A stretch of 6,592 nt of DNA, taken from contig JAKAFQ010000247.1 in the NCBI GenBank assembly GCA_021817875.1, forward strand, positions 1-6,592, given 5' to 3'. Below the pieces are notes generated by a model. It searched no databases. It was not told the DNA's origin and saw only the letters and a program-made list of their open reading frames with translations. A program made the translations under genes and the position numbers. This stretch comes from Pseudomonadota bacterium (GTDB lineage: Bacteria > Pseudomonadota > Gammaproteobacteria > Steroidobacterales > Steroidobacteraceae). Position 1 is the first letter of the stretch, and each line of letters begins with the position of its first letter. This document shows, one piece after another, positions 1 through 6,510 of the stretch.

Positions 1-582
1 CCGGCTGCCGTAGTGAAAGGGCCGATTTTTCCCGCTGACGCTCCGGTACTGGGCTCCCCGGTCTACCTTGACGGCAATCGTCAGGTACTCGTCCAGTTCG
101 TACCCGGGGCGAACAAGCCATTCGAGATGGTCGTGGAGCTGGCAGGACATCAGGTCGAGAGTTACCTGCTCGCTCCACGCAACGTCCCGGGCGTGACTTA
201 CCATGCGCGAGGGGTGCACCCTCCGCGCAAGAGCTGGAAGCCGGCCCCTTCAGGTGGCGACGGGGGAAGCCCACATCATGCGGATATCACTCTTCTGCGC
301 AGTGTCGTGATGGGAGAGGTCCCTGATGCCTTCTTCCCGACGCGACTGCCGCCGGCGGTCCATTTCGACAAATTCAATATCGTGCCGCGGGCAAGTTGGA
401 GTGACGGATCCGGGCACAGAATCCTCGTGTACACCCTCATCAGCGTGCATGGACAGGCAGCTGTGGTCGGAGCGCCTGAGTTCTACCACACCGGTATGGC
501 GGCGATCCTGCTGAGCGGGGAGGTGGTTGATGCCACTCACAGCCCGCTGCTCTACATCCTCGAAGGAGCCGACCGTGGCTGA
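1..582 (+). CDS. traK: TraK, secretin-like outer-membrane core protein (5' partial)
   Basis: TraK is the F-type counterpart of VirB9. It is a periplasmic protein that forms the outer-membrane ring of the conjugation core complex with TraV and TraB. The frame is open from the first base, so the signal peptide and roughly the first quarter of the protein lie to the left; the GTG at 13 has no ribosome binding site and is probably internal. From memory of F TraK, two stretches correspond. The 'KPFEMVVEL' region, about 40 residues in, resembles the F 'KKPFTFILE' strand. The C-terminus 'APEFYHTGMAAILLSG...LLYILEGADRG' resembles F 'ESDFWQPGTRAVMFSQ...MDVYVIRDGEGN'. About 193 residues are visible, against about 242 for full F TraK. 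The last 8 bases overlap traB, and the traB ribosome binding site lies inside this gene. Identity is supported by these matches and by the traB-traV-traC context. Confidence 0.85.
   Translation, partial: PAAVVKGPIFPADAPVLGSPVYLDGNRQVLVQFVPGANKPFEMVVELAGHQVESYLLAPRNVPGVTYHARGVHPPRKSWKPAPSGGDGGSPHHADITLLRSVVMGEVPDAFFPTRLPPAVHFDKFNIVPRASWSDGSGHRILVYTLISVHGQAAVVGAPEFYHTGMAAILLSGEVVDATHSPLLYILEGADRG
563..568 (+). promoter_or_regulatory. Ribosome binding site of traB
   Basis: AAGGAG lies 6 bases before the GTG at 575, inside the 3' end of traK. It decides the traB start: the upstream in-frame ATG at 527 has no comparable site and would extend TraB 48 bases deeper into traK. The 11-base string AAGGAGCCGAC recurs before the traC start. 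Confidence 0.75.
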
Positions 583-1921
583 GGACAAGAACGCCAAGAC
601 AGGGGCGTCGCGCCTAGGTCTCTCGCTGAAGGCGAAGAACGGCGTGTTCGCCGTGCCCGGTAAGAAGAACGTCAGCCGACGCTGGGTGTATGTTCTTGTT
701 GGGTCGGTGGTGTTCTTGATCATCGTCATCACGTCGATGTCGAAGAAGGCGACGCTTCCGCCACCGAAGAAAGCCGAAGCGCCGGCGATCAATCTGACTC
801 CGACCGGCATGGCCCAGCGCTCCTGGGAGGCGCAGTCCCAGACGCAGATTCAGTCGCTGAAGGATCAGAACGAGAGCCTGCAGGCGACGGTGACCGGGCT
901 TAAGACGGAGCTGTCCCAGATCCAGCAGAACCTCGCCGCGGCTCGAAACAGTGCGCCGCCTCCCTCAAGCGGTGCGAGTGGTAGTGGAGCGGAGTTGCCC
1001 CCTCCGCCCCCTCCGCCCCCGCCGGTGCCGTCGAGTTCTTCGGTATCCGGGGACTCCGGCTCTGCAAGCCAGGCCCCCCCGATGAATGCGCCGCCACTTG
1101 AGAGCGGTGCCGGAGGGCAGGCGGCTCCGGAAGGGCCGTACGTGTTCGCTCCCAAGCCGCTGGCGGATGCCAATGTGACTGGGAGCGGAGAGCCCGCCGG
1201 GCGCAAGACGAAGGCGCTGAAGACGGCGAGTGTGGCGAACACGCCCTCCGGAACGGGGATCCTGCTCACCGGCTCGTTCGTGAAGGTAGCGCTGCTGAAC
1301 GGTGTCGATGCGGGTACGAGTTCTCAGACCCGCTCGAACCCGGAGCCGGTGCTGCTGCGGGTGCAGGACAACGCGGTGCTGCCCGGCTCGGCGCACTTTC
1401 GGCTTCGCTCCTGCTTCATGCTGGGGTCTGCCTACGGCAGTCTTTCTTCCGAGCGCGTCTATATTCGCCTGGCGGAGCTCTCGTGCGTTGATCGACATCG
1501 CAAGCTCGTGCTCTCTCAGCCCGTGCGGGGCTATGTCGTGGATTCGGACAGCATGCTGGGCTTGCGCGGCCGGGTCATTGATCGACAGGGGGCCAAGATT
1601 GGCAAGGCACTGCTCGCGGGCTTTGCCCAGGGTCTTGCCAATGCGTTCGGCGGCGCGCAGGGCATGACGACCTCGAGTGCGATCGGGACGATGTCGACGA
1701 TCACCGGATCGGCTGCGGTAAAGGCCGCCGGACTCTCGGGCGCGGCCACCGCGTCGAGTCAGCTTGCTCAATTTTACCTCCAACAGGCCGAGAGCATCTT
1801 TCCTGTAATTCGGGTGGCCGGAGGGCGGCTGGCCACGGCGGTGTTCACGTCGAACGTTCCGCTGGAGTGGGGTCACGTTCAAGGCGTGACGACGAAGACG
1901 AGTCTTTCACGGGGTACCTAG
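575..1921 (+). CDS. traB: TraB, VirB10-like envelope-spanning scaffold
   Basis: TraB links the inner membrane to the outer-membrane core of the conjugation channel and passes the energy state of the ATPases outward. With the GTG start at 575 it has 448 residues, close to F TraB (about 475). In order it shows a basic cytoplasmic N-terminus (1-36) and one transmembrane helix (about 37-55). Next are a probable coiled coil (about 81-123) and a Pro/Ser/Gly-rich periplasmic linker (about 127-200) with nine consecutive prolines at 142-150. The VirB10/TraB C-terminal beta-barrel domain runs from about 226 to the end. Family-like features are the 'GLRGRVIDRQG' segment (about 329-339), the following small-residue helical region that may form the outer-membrane 'antennae', and 'AESIFPVIRVAGGR' near the end. 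Cysteines 280 and 304 could form a disulfide. It overlaps traK by 8 bases, and traV starts one base after its stop. The start rests on the ribosome binding site at 563-568; the ATG at 527 is the alternative. Confidence 0.92.
   Translation: MAEDKNAKTGASRLGLSLKAKNGVFAVPGKKNVSRRWVYVLVGSVVFLIIVITSMSKKATLPPPKKAEAPAINLTPTGMAQRSWEAQSQTQIQSLKDQNESLQATVTGLKTELSQIQQNLAAARNSAPPPSSGASGSGAELPPPPPPPPPVPSSSSVSGDSGSASQAPPMNAPPLESGAGGQAAPEGPYVFAPKPLADANVTGSGEPAGRKTKALKTASVANTPSGTGILLTGSFVKVALLNGVDAGTSSQTRSNPEPVLLRVQDNAVLPGSAHFRLRSCFMLGSAYGSLSSERVYIRLAELSCVDRHRKLVLSQPVRGYVVDSDSMLGLRGRVIDRQGAKIGKALLAGFAQGLANAFGGAQGMTTSSAIGTMSTITGSAAVKAAGLSGAATASSQLAQFYLQQAESIFPVIRVAGGRLATAVFTSNVPLEWGHVQGVTTKTSLSRGT
998..1024 (+). 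repeat. Three 9-base units encoding the TraB polyproline run
   Basis: Three tandem 9-base units read CCCCCTCCG, CCCCCTCCG, CCCCCGCCG. The first two are identical and the third differs at one base. They are in frame and encode Pro142-Pro150 of TraB. The unit length keeps the frame, so copy-number change would lengthen or shorten the periplasmic linker by three prolines at a time. A long proline run can also stall ribosomes unless EF-P acts (known for polyproline in general; inferred here). Confidence 0.8.
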
Positions 1922-1922
1922 C

Positions 1923-2492
1923 ATGGTGCGCTTCATCAGATTGTCCCTTCCGTTTTTGGCGCTGGCCGGGCTGGCCGGTTGTGCGACAGTCGGGCCGGAG
2001 TGCCCGCTGCAGAAGGGTCCGGGCTGTCAGTCCGTGACCCAGGTGTATCAGGACGCACGCGAGGCCGACCCAGATCTTGCGGGGCAGTGGCTGCCGAAGG
2101 GGTCGGCGCAGTCGGCACCCTCAGCCGGCCCTGATTGGTCGGCGCCGAGCGGATATGCCGAGCCTGGGCAGGTTGGGGAGCCCATCTTTCGCGAGCCACG
2201 AGTGTATCGGGTATGGATCGCCCCATTCGTGGACGCCAACGGAAACATGCACTCCGGGCAGTACGTGTACTTCTCGACGCCGGGCGAGTGGAGTTACGGC
2301 GCGCTGCATGACACTGGCGCGGCGAGCCCTGGGCTCTATGGGCCCCTCCCGCCCGGAGAATCGTTCGGCGGCAAGAGCCAAACGGCGACTGCGCTCAACG
2401 TGCCGGGGGGAGCGCCACCGAAGCCCTCCTCAGGAAACAAGGACAAGACCGTCAACGGCATCACCCAGCCGAAAGAAAGCCTGACTCCGTAA
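1923..2492 (+). CDS. traV: TraV, outer-membrane lipoprotein of the core complex
   Basis: TraV is the lipoprotein that anchors the TraK/TraB core to the outer membrane, as VirB7 does in the P-type system. The 189-residue product (F TraV is about 171) starts with a basic n-region, a hydrophobic stretch and the lipobox L17-A18-G19-C20, so Cys20 should be lipidated. Two more cysteines follow at 27 and 35. This C-x6-C-x7-C spacing just after the lipidation site resembles F TraV. A conserved-looking segment, 'YRVWIAPFVDANGNMHSG' (about 98-115), matches the pattern of TraV family C-terminal regions. The last 50 or so residues are rich in Gly, Pro, Ser and Lys and look disordered. The ATG follows the traB stop after one base and has only a weak purine stretch (GGGG) upstream, so it probably depends on translational coupling. 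Identity is firm from lipobox, size and position between traB and traC. Confidence 0.88.
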   Translation: MVRFIRLSLPFLALAGLAGCATVGPECPLQKGPGCQSVTQVYQDAREADPDLAGQWLPKGSAQSAPSAGPDWSAPSGYAEPGQVGEPIFREPRVYRVWIAPFVDANGNMHSGQYVYFSTPGEWSYGALHDTGAASPGLYGPLPPGESFGGKSQTATALNVPGGAPPKPSSGNKDKTVNGITQPKESLTP

Positions 2493-2496
2493 GGCG

Positions 2497-2504
2497 AAAA
2501 GGAG
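2497..2504 (+). promoter_or_regulatory. Ribosome binding site of traC
   Basis: AAAAGGAG sits in the 17-base traV-traC gap, 5 bases before the GTG at 2510, and supports that start. The string AAGGAGCCGAC followed by (C)GTGGC is nearly the same as the traB initiation site. Confidence 0.75.
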
Positions 2505-2509
2505 CCGAC

Positions 2510-5086
2510 GTGGCCATCAGTGCAGTACTCAAAGAATTCCGCCAGTGGGTCTCCCCAGACCCGCCAGATGCGACTCCGCTCACGATTAGTGCGGCGCGAG
2601 CGCTCTCGGATCGAGACAGTCTCAGCCGGCTACTCTCGTATCGGGACGTCGATGGTCACTGCTTCGTCACCCTCGACGACGGTGAGCGCTTTGCGAGCGG
2701 CTTCGTGCTAGGCCTGAACCCTATGTTGGTGGCGGGGCTTGACGCTGAGGCGCAGATCGAGGCGGCGATCAACGCGTGTCCCCCGGACACGGTGCTGCAG
2801 TTCGGTCTGATATCGAGTCCCCAGATCCGGGGCTTTCTCGACCAGTGGGCCGCGTCCCGGATGTCGAATGAGAACCCGCTGTTGCAACAAGTCGTGCGAC
2901 GCCGGCGCGAGTTCATGCTCGACACGGCGACCGGCCCGTCGATGCTGTTGCGTTCGCGGCTACACCCGCGCCTGCTGCAATGGTACCTCTCGGTGCGGGT
3001 TCCCTTCAAAGGCGACCCCACCGATTCGGACGAGATCAGCGCATTCATGGCGCAAATGGAGGATCTGCGCAACACAATGACCGGCGCGCTAAAGGCCGGC
3101 CAGATCCAGGCGTGGAATATTCCCGAAGAGGAACTTCGGTTCCTGCTGCGCGAGTTGCTCAATCCCCACCTTACCCCAGATGAGCGGGTCCAGACCTCGC
3201 AGCCGCAAGTGCCGATGCACCTCGATCTGATCGATCGGACGTCCCGGGTGACGGTCGATAATGCCGGGGTGCTCGGCTTCTCCGGCGGGGCGGATGTGCC
3301 TGAAGTATTCGTGCGTTGCCTCACCGCCGATGCCGCGCCGCGGGAGCTCGCGCTTCCACTGATGGAAAGGGTGCTCGGCAAGCCGACTACTGATGAGCGG
3401 ATCTCCTGCCCCTACTGGGCCTACACCACCATTCACGTACTCGACAGCGACAAGGCGCAGGAATCCTTGGGCTTGAAGCGCGCTGCGCTCACACGCCAGG
3501 CGAACGCCGGCGGCCAGTGGTTTCGGTCGATGATGTCGCACCTGAGCGATCGCAAGGCGGACGTCGAGGCGGTGCTCGAGGAGATTCCGAAGGGCCATAA
3601 GATGGTGCGCGCTTACGCGGGCGTGAACATCTACTGCAATCGTTCGGAAATCAAGGCGCAAACGGAGTATGTCAAAGGTCTGTGGCGCAACGCAGGTTTT
3701 CGGTTCTCTGAGGAACCCTATATCGCGCTGCCGGTGTTCCTCGCCTCGCTCCCTCTGCAGTACGCCCCAGCGATGGACCCGCCGAATCACGGCCTGCAGC
3801 GCGCATGGATGATGACCTCCGTCAATGCCGCGAGCATGGTCATGCTGCAGGGAGACTGGCAGGGCACTGGGCCATCACTTGGCGGCCCGCTGCTGATCTC
3901 GCGCAAAGGTCGACTGGCCTCGATCGATCTGATGCAGACGGGCTCGAACTACAACTTCACGATCACCGCGCAGTCTGGTAGTGGCAAGAGCTTCATCGCG
4001 AACGAACTTGTGTGCGACTTCCTCTCGAAAAGGGGAATAGCGCGGGTGATCGACGTCGGCCGGTCCTATTTCCGTTTCTGCGAGATCATGGGCGGAGAGA
4101 ACATCGTGTTCAGCAACGATCGCCCGATGAGCGTAAATCCGTTCTCGGGGATGAGGACGGAAGACGACCTCAACGAACTGCTGCCGATGCTGCAGGACCT
4201 TGTGCGCCTGATGGCGTACCCGCTGACGCCCGAAGCCCAGACTCCCGCGTTCGAGTACAAGCTGATCGCTAAGGCGATCCGCGAGAGCTGGCTCGAGAAA
4301 CGCGAGGCCACGGAGATCTCGGACGTGTCCCGCTGGCTCTACGAATTCGATGACGGGAAGAACAGGGGCAAGGATCTCGCGCTGCAGCTCGAGCAATTTA
4401 CGACCGGCCAGTATCGGAAATGGTTCACAGGGCCGCGCACGGTTTCCTTCACCAATCCGTTCGTCGTCGTTGAGCTCGAGGAGTTGAAGAATGACCCTGT
4501 CCTGCAGGCCGTCATTCTGCAGCTCGTGATGTTTCAGATCACCACGGAGATGTATTTGTCCGATCGAGCCGTCCCAAAATGTCTGTTAGTCGATGAAGCG
4601 TGGGAACTGATAGCGGGGATTCGGACTGGACGCTTCATTGAGAGCGCGTTTCGTCGTGCCCGCAAATACAACGGTGTGGTGGGGGTGGCAACGCAAGACT
4701 TCCGGGATTACCAACGCTCCGAGGCGGCACAGGCAGTCATCAGCAATGCAGCCTGGCAGTTGGTATTGGCGCAGAAGAGCGAATCCCTCCAGCACGCAGT
4801 CGACCATAAGCTGCTGATGGGATCGGAGCACATGATCGATCTGATCGGATCGGTGCACACCTCGAAGGATAAGGACTACTCGGAAGTGTTCGTGCGCTCC
4901 GAGACAGGGATGGGACTTTACAAGTTCGTGGTAGATCGCTGGTCGTACTACACGTTCACGAGTAATGCGAAGGATATCGCGCGGCTCGATGCGCTGCAGC
5001 GAGAGGGCAAGACGTTGGCGGAGGCTATCGACACGCTCGCACGGGCAGATCACGAAGCGATGCACGGTAAGAAGGAGGCAGCCTGA
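2510..5086 (+). CDS. traC: TraC, VirB4-like conjugation ATPase
   Basis: TraC is the cytoplasmic or peripheral inner-membrane ATPase that drives F-type pilus assembly and transfer. It is 858 residues, close to F TraC (about 875). The N-terminal half (roughly 1-450) fits the TraC_F_IV / VirB4 N-terminal region. The P-loop ATPase domain follows. Its Walker A is QSGSGKS (488-494, Lys493) and Walker B is CLLVDEAW (691-698, Asp695-Glu696). Typical VirB4-family blocks are 'IDVGRSY' (514-520), 'NPFSG' (543-547), an arginine-rich helix 'FRRARKYNG' after Walker B, and 'ATQD' (727-730) for the glutamine motif. All catalytic residues looked for are present, so it should be active. No transmembrane helix is evident. 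The gene ends in TGATG, overlapping the next start by one base. The GTG start is chosen for its strong ribosome binding site. An archaeal or phage HerA-like ATPase is excluded by full-length similarity in layout and by gene context. Confidence 0.95.
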   Translation: MAISAVLKEFRQWVSPDPPDATPLTISAARALSDRDSLSRLLSYRDVDGHCFVTLDDGERFASGFVLGLNPMLVAGLDAEAQIEAAINACPPDTVLQFGLISSPQIRGFLDQWAASRMSNENPLLQQVVRRRREFMLDTATGPSMLLRSRLHPRLLQWYLSVRVPFKGDPTDSDEISAFMAQMEDLRNTMTGALKAGQIQAWNIPEEELRFLLRELLNPHLTPDERVQTSQPQVPMHLDLIDRTSRVTVDNAGVLGFSGGADVPEVFVRCLTADAAPRELALPLMERVLGKPTTDERISCPYWAYTTIHVLDSDKAQESLGLKRAALTRQANAGGQWFRSMMSHLSDRKADVEAVLEEIPKGHKMVRAYAGVNIYCNRSEIKAQTEYVKGLWRNAGFRFSEEPYIALPVFLASLPLQYAPAMDPPNHGLQRAWMMTSVNAASMVMLQGDWQGTGPSLGGPLLISRKGRLASIDLMQTGSNYNFTITAQSGSGKSFIANELVCDFLSKRGIARVIDVGRSYFRFCEIMGGENIVFSNDRPMSVNPFSGMRTEDDLNELLPMLQDLVRLMAYPLTPEAQTPAFEYKLIAKAIRESWLEKREATEISDVSRWLYEFDDGKNRGKDLALQLEQFTTGQYRKWFTGPRTVSFTNPFVVVELEELKNDPVLQAVILQLVMFQITTEMYLSDRAVPKCLLVDEAWELIAGIRTGRFIESAFRRARKYNGVVGVATQDFRDYQRSEAAQAVISNAAWQLVLAQKSESLQHAVDHKLLMGSEHMIDLIGSVHTSKDKDYSEVFVRSETGMGLYKFVVDRWSYYTFTSNAKDIARLDALQREGKTLAEAIDTLARADHEAMHGKKEAA
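5072..5078 (+). promoter_or_regulatory. Ribosome binding site of the trbI-like gene
   Basis: AAGGAGG lies within the last codons of traC, 7 bases before the ATG at 5086. It is the strongest such site with normal spacing in the window and fixes the start next to the traC stop. Confidence 0.8.
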
Positions 5087-5907
5087 TGCCATCGATGGAC
5101 GAGTTCGACGGCATGACGCTCTCCGGAGGGGCAGGAGCGCTTGATGCGCGACGGCGCCCCTTTGGTACGTCCGCCCCGGTGCGTTCTGCCGCAGGCGCGG
5201 GCGCGGCGCAGCCGAGTTCATCTCGTCGCGCCCGTACTCAGGCGCCTGGGGAGAGGGATGTGATGGCGCGAGCGCTGCGCAAAGAGTCGCCCGACCCGGA
5301 TGTGCGCGCAGAGGCGATCGAGCCTGAGGCGGCACCGCTTGAAGGCGGCGAGGCGGCCGAGAGCGGCTCGGGTGAGGCTGCGAGCCCGGACAGCGGGCCA
5401 CCAGAGGGGTCGACGGGCTGGGCCGGCATCCTGATCCAGGTGCTCGCGATCGCTGTCGTTGCGGCCGGAATTACACTCGTGGCTCTGAAGACGAGCGGTA
5501 TTCTGACGCGACCGCAAGTGCGCGTGGTGACGTTCGACGTGCTGAAGTACGAGAACGCCGAACGTGCGCAGGCGATGAAGTTGATGGGGCAGGGTGGGGC
5601 TGGCGCTGTCGCCCCTATGCTTTCGTACGTCTCGAAGCGCTTGCACGCGGCGATCGAACACGCCGCGGGCCCTGGGACGCTGGTGGTGTTGAGCCAGGCC
5701 GTCGTACAGGGGCAGACGCGGGATATCACTGACCAGGTGCTGAAGGAGCTCGGTCTCCCCACGAAGGTACCGACCACCACTGCGGTCAAACCTCCTGCCC
5801 TCGGCCCTAGCACGATGGTACCACCCGTCACAGCGAGCCCGAGTAGCCCGCTCAGCCAGATGATTCGCTCCGGGGCGGACGTGAAATCGCAATCGATCGT
5901 CCCATGA
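5086..5907 (+). CDS. trbI: TrbI-like inner-membrane protein of F-type transfer system, enlarged
   Basis: The 273-residue product has three parts. Residues 1-110 are low in complexity: first Ala/Gly/Arg/Ser-rich, then Glu/Pro/Gly-rich and acidic (about 70-108). One transmembrane helix follows (about 113-134). Residues 145-230 resemble F-type TrbI: 'VRVVTFDVLKY' right after the membrane, and 'LVVLSQAVVQGQTRDITDQVLKELGLP' at the end, where the 'AVV.G...DIT..VL..LG' pattern is typical (from memory of the family). A Pro/Ser/Thr-rich tail of about 45 residues completes it. F TrbI is an inner-membrane protein of only 128 residues that affects pilus extension or retraction, so the N-terminal region and tail are extra here. 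The likely topology is N-terminus in the cytoplasm and TrbI region in the periplasm. The position directly after traC matches trbI in F. It overlaps traC by 1 base and the peptidase gene by 4. The family call is moderate; membrane topology and operon membership are firm. Confidence 0.7.
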   Translation: MPSMDEFDGMTLSGGAGALDARRRPFGTSAPVRSAAGAGAAQPSSSRRARTQAPGERDVMARALRKESPDPDVRAEAIEPEAAPLEGGEAAESGSGEAASPDSGPPEGSTGWAGILIQVLAIAVVAAGITLVALKTSGILTRPQVRVVTFDVLKYENAERAQAMKLMGQGGAGAVAPMLSYVSKRLHAAIEHAAGPGTLVVLSQAVVQGQTRDITDQVLKELGLPTKVPTTTAVKPPALGPSTMVPPVTASPSSPLSQMIRSGADVKSQSIVP

Positions 5908-6422
5908 GATCGCGCACGAAGTTTGCCCTGAGCGTCGCCCTGTGGGCCATTGCGGCTACGGTCGCGCTCGCGTTCGAGAATCACTTCCCGGAAGGGATCA
6001 CCTACATGTCGAGCCCTTCGCTGCCGGAGGGCTGGTACGAGACGCGACCGATCAGCTTTCCGCTGACGCGAGGCCAGACGGTCTGCGCGGTCTATCACCA
6101 GCCGATCTGGGCGGCCGGTCGGCACTACCTGCCGAACGACTCTTTTATATGTAAGCACGTCTTTGGCCTGCCGGGGGATCGCATCGAGGTCACGCACCGC
6201 GAGGTGCATATATGCCCGAGCGGTGGCCCGAAGTGCTTCTTCGCCGGTCGGATCCTCACCCGCGACCCGTCGGGCCGGCCGGTCTTCGCCGTCCCGCTGC
6301 CCAATCGCATCCCGGCCGGGTACGTCTATCTCGGCTCGACCCGCGTGCCGGGGAGCTTCGACTCGCGCTATCTCGGGGTCTTTCCGATGAACGAAGTGAA
6401 GCTCGCCATTCGGAAAATTTGA
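5904..6422 (+). CDS. traF: S26-family conjugative signal peptidase (TraF/TrhF type)
   Basis: This is a 172-residue membrane-anchored serine peptidase of the signal peptidase I family, of the type found in transfer operons (TraF of RP4, TrhF of R27, TrsF of SXT-like elements). These process pilin or other exported transfer proteins; RP4 TraF also cyclises its pilin. A single N-terminal hydrophobic helix (about 7-24) puts the catalytic part in the periplasm. The nucleophile is Ser39 in 'SSPSLPEGWY', matching S-x-P-x-G-x-Y. The general base is Lys84 in 'CKHVFGLPGD', matching the lysine box before GLPGD. The C-terminal 'GSFDSRYLG' fits the last conserved S26 box. Four cysteines (61, 83, 104, 111) lie in the periplasmic part and may pair. 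The ATG overlaps the upstream stop (ATGA) and lacks a ribosome binding site, so translation is probably coupled. Its role in pilin maturation is inferred. It is unrelated to F-plasmid TraF, a thioredoxin-fold protein with the same name. Confidence 0.88.
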   Translation: MRSRTKFALSVALWAIAATVALAFENHFPEGITYMSSPSLPEGWYETRPISFPLTRGQTVCAVYHQPIWAAGRHYLPNDSFICKHVFGLPGDRIEVTHREVHICPSGGPKCFFAGRILTRDPSGRPVFAVPLPNRIPAGYVYLGSTRVPGSFDSRYLGVFPMNEVKLAIRKI

Positions 6423-6430
6423 GCCGCTTC

Positions 6431-6453
6431 AGTGCCTACAGGAAGTGGGCACT
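6431..6453 (+). other. 9-bp hairpin after the peptidase gene
   Basis: AGTGCCTAC (6431-6439) pairs with GTGGGCACT (6445-6453) around the loop AGGAA. This gives nine pairs, one a U-G wobble. It begins 8 bases after the peptidase stop. The following AAATTTC is not a run of U, so it is a poor intrinsic terminator. It could protect the 3' end of the tra message, partly attenuate transcription into the next gene, or be a protein-binding palindrome. The structure is directly visible; its role is not. Confidence 0.5.
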
Positions 6454-6460
6454 AAATTTC

Positions 6461-6490
6461 AGGAGGAGCGCCGCGCCGAAAGGCCCGGCG
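6461..6490 (+). promoter_or_regulatory. Strong Shine-Dalgarno followed by GAAA-tetraloop hairpin
   Basis: AGGAGGAG (6461-6468) is an excellent ribosome binding site, but no ATG, GTG or TTG stands at normal distance. The next bases form a hairpin: 6469-6477 pairs with 6482-6490 around a GAAA loop, with 8 pairs and one C-C mismatch. If it folds, the spacer from 6468 to the ATG at 6496 shrinks from 27 to 5 bases, and to the ATG at 6504 from 35 to 13. It may therefore act as a split ribosome binding site, an arrangement described for some phage T4 genes. The pairing is seen; the function is inference. Confidence 0.4.
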
Positions 6491-6495
6491 GAAAA

Positions 6496-6510
6496 ATGAA
6501 GCGATGCTAA
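6496..6510 (+). CDS. Possible 4-codon minicistron overlapping the kinase start
   Basis: ATG AAG CGA TGC TAA encodes Met-Lys-Arg-Cys and stops across the start of the kinase gene, whose ATG at 6504 lies inside it in another frame. With the preceding hairpin folded, the ATG sits 5 bases from the strong AGGAGGAG. It might load ribosomes that then restart at 6504. It may equally be chance, as such tiny frames are common. Confidence 0.15.
   Translation: MKRC

Noticed and set aside
13..15. GTG as the true start of the first gene
   Set aside because: The frame is open to the left edge, there is no Shine-Dalgarno in the 12 bases before it, and TraK proteins normally have a signal peptide and about 50 more N-terminal residues.
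250..5892. Many long open frames on the minus strand (for example 965-1882, 2656-3381, 4586-5401 and 5238-6209)
   Set aside because: They lie opposite well-identified tra genes and have Arg/His/Pro-rich, motif-free products without good start sites, as expected of antisense frames in GC-rich coding DNA.
6205..6214. Perfect palindrome GCATATATGC
   Set aside because: It is only 10 bases, lies within the peptidase coding region, and is not repeated nearby; a chance event is sufficient.
6212..6499. 95-residue + strand frame reaching past the peptidase gene into the gap
   Set aside because: Most of it is a shifted frame of the peptidase gene, its product is Arg/Pro-rich without motifs, and it has no convincing ribosome binding site.
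6423..6503. Intrinsic terminator ending the tra operon
   Set aside because: Two hairpins are present but neither is followed by a U-rich tract on the + strand, nor preceded by an A-run that would serve the minus strand.
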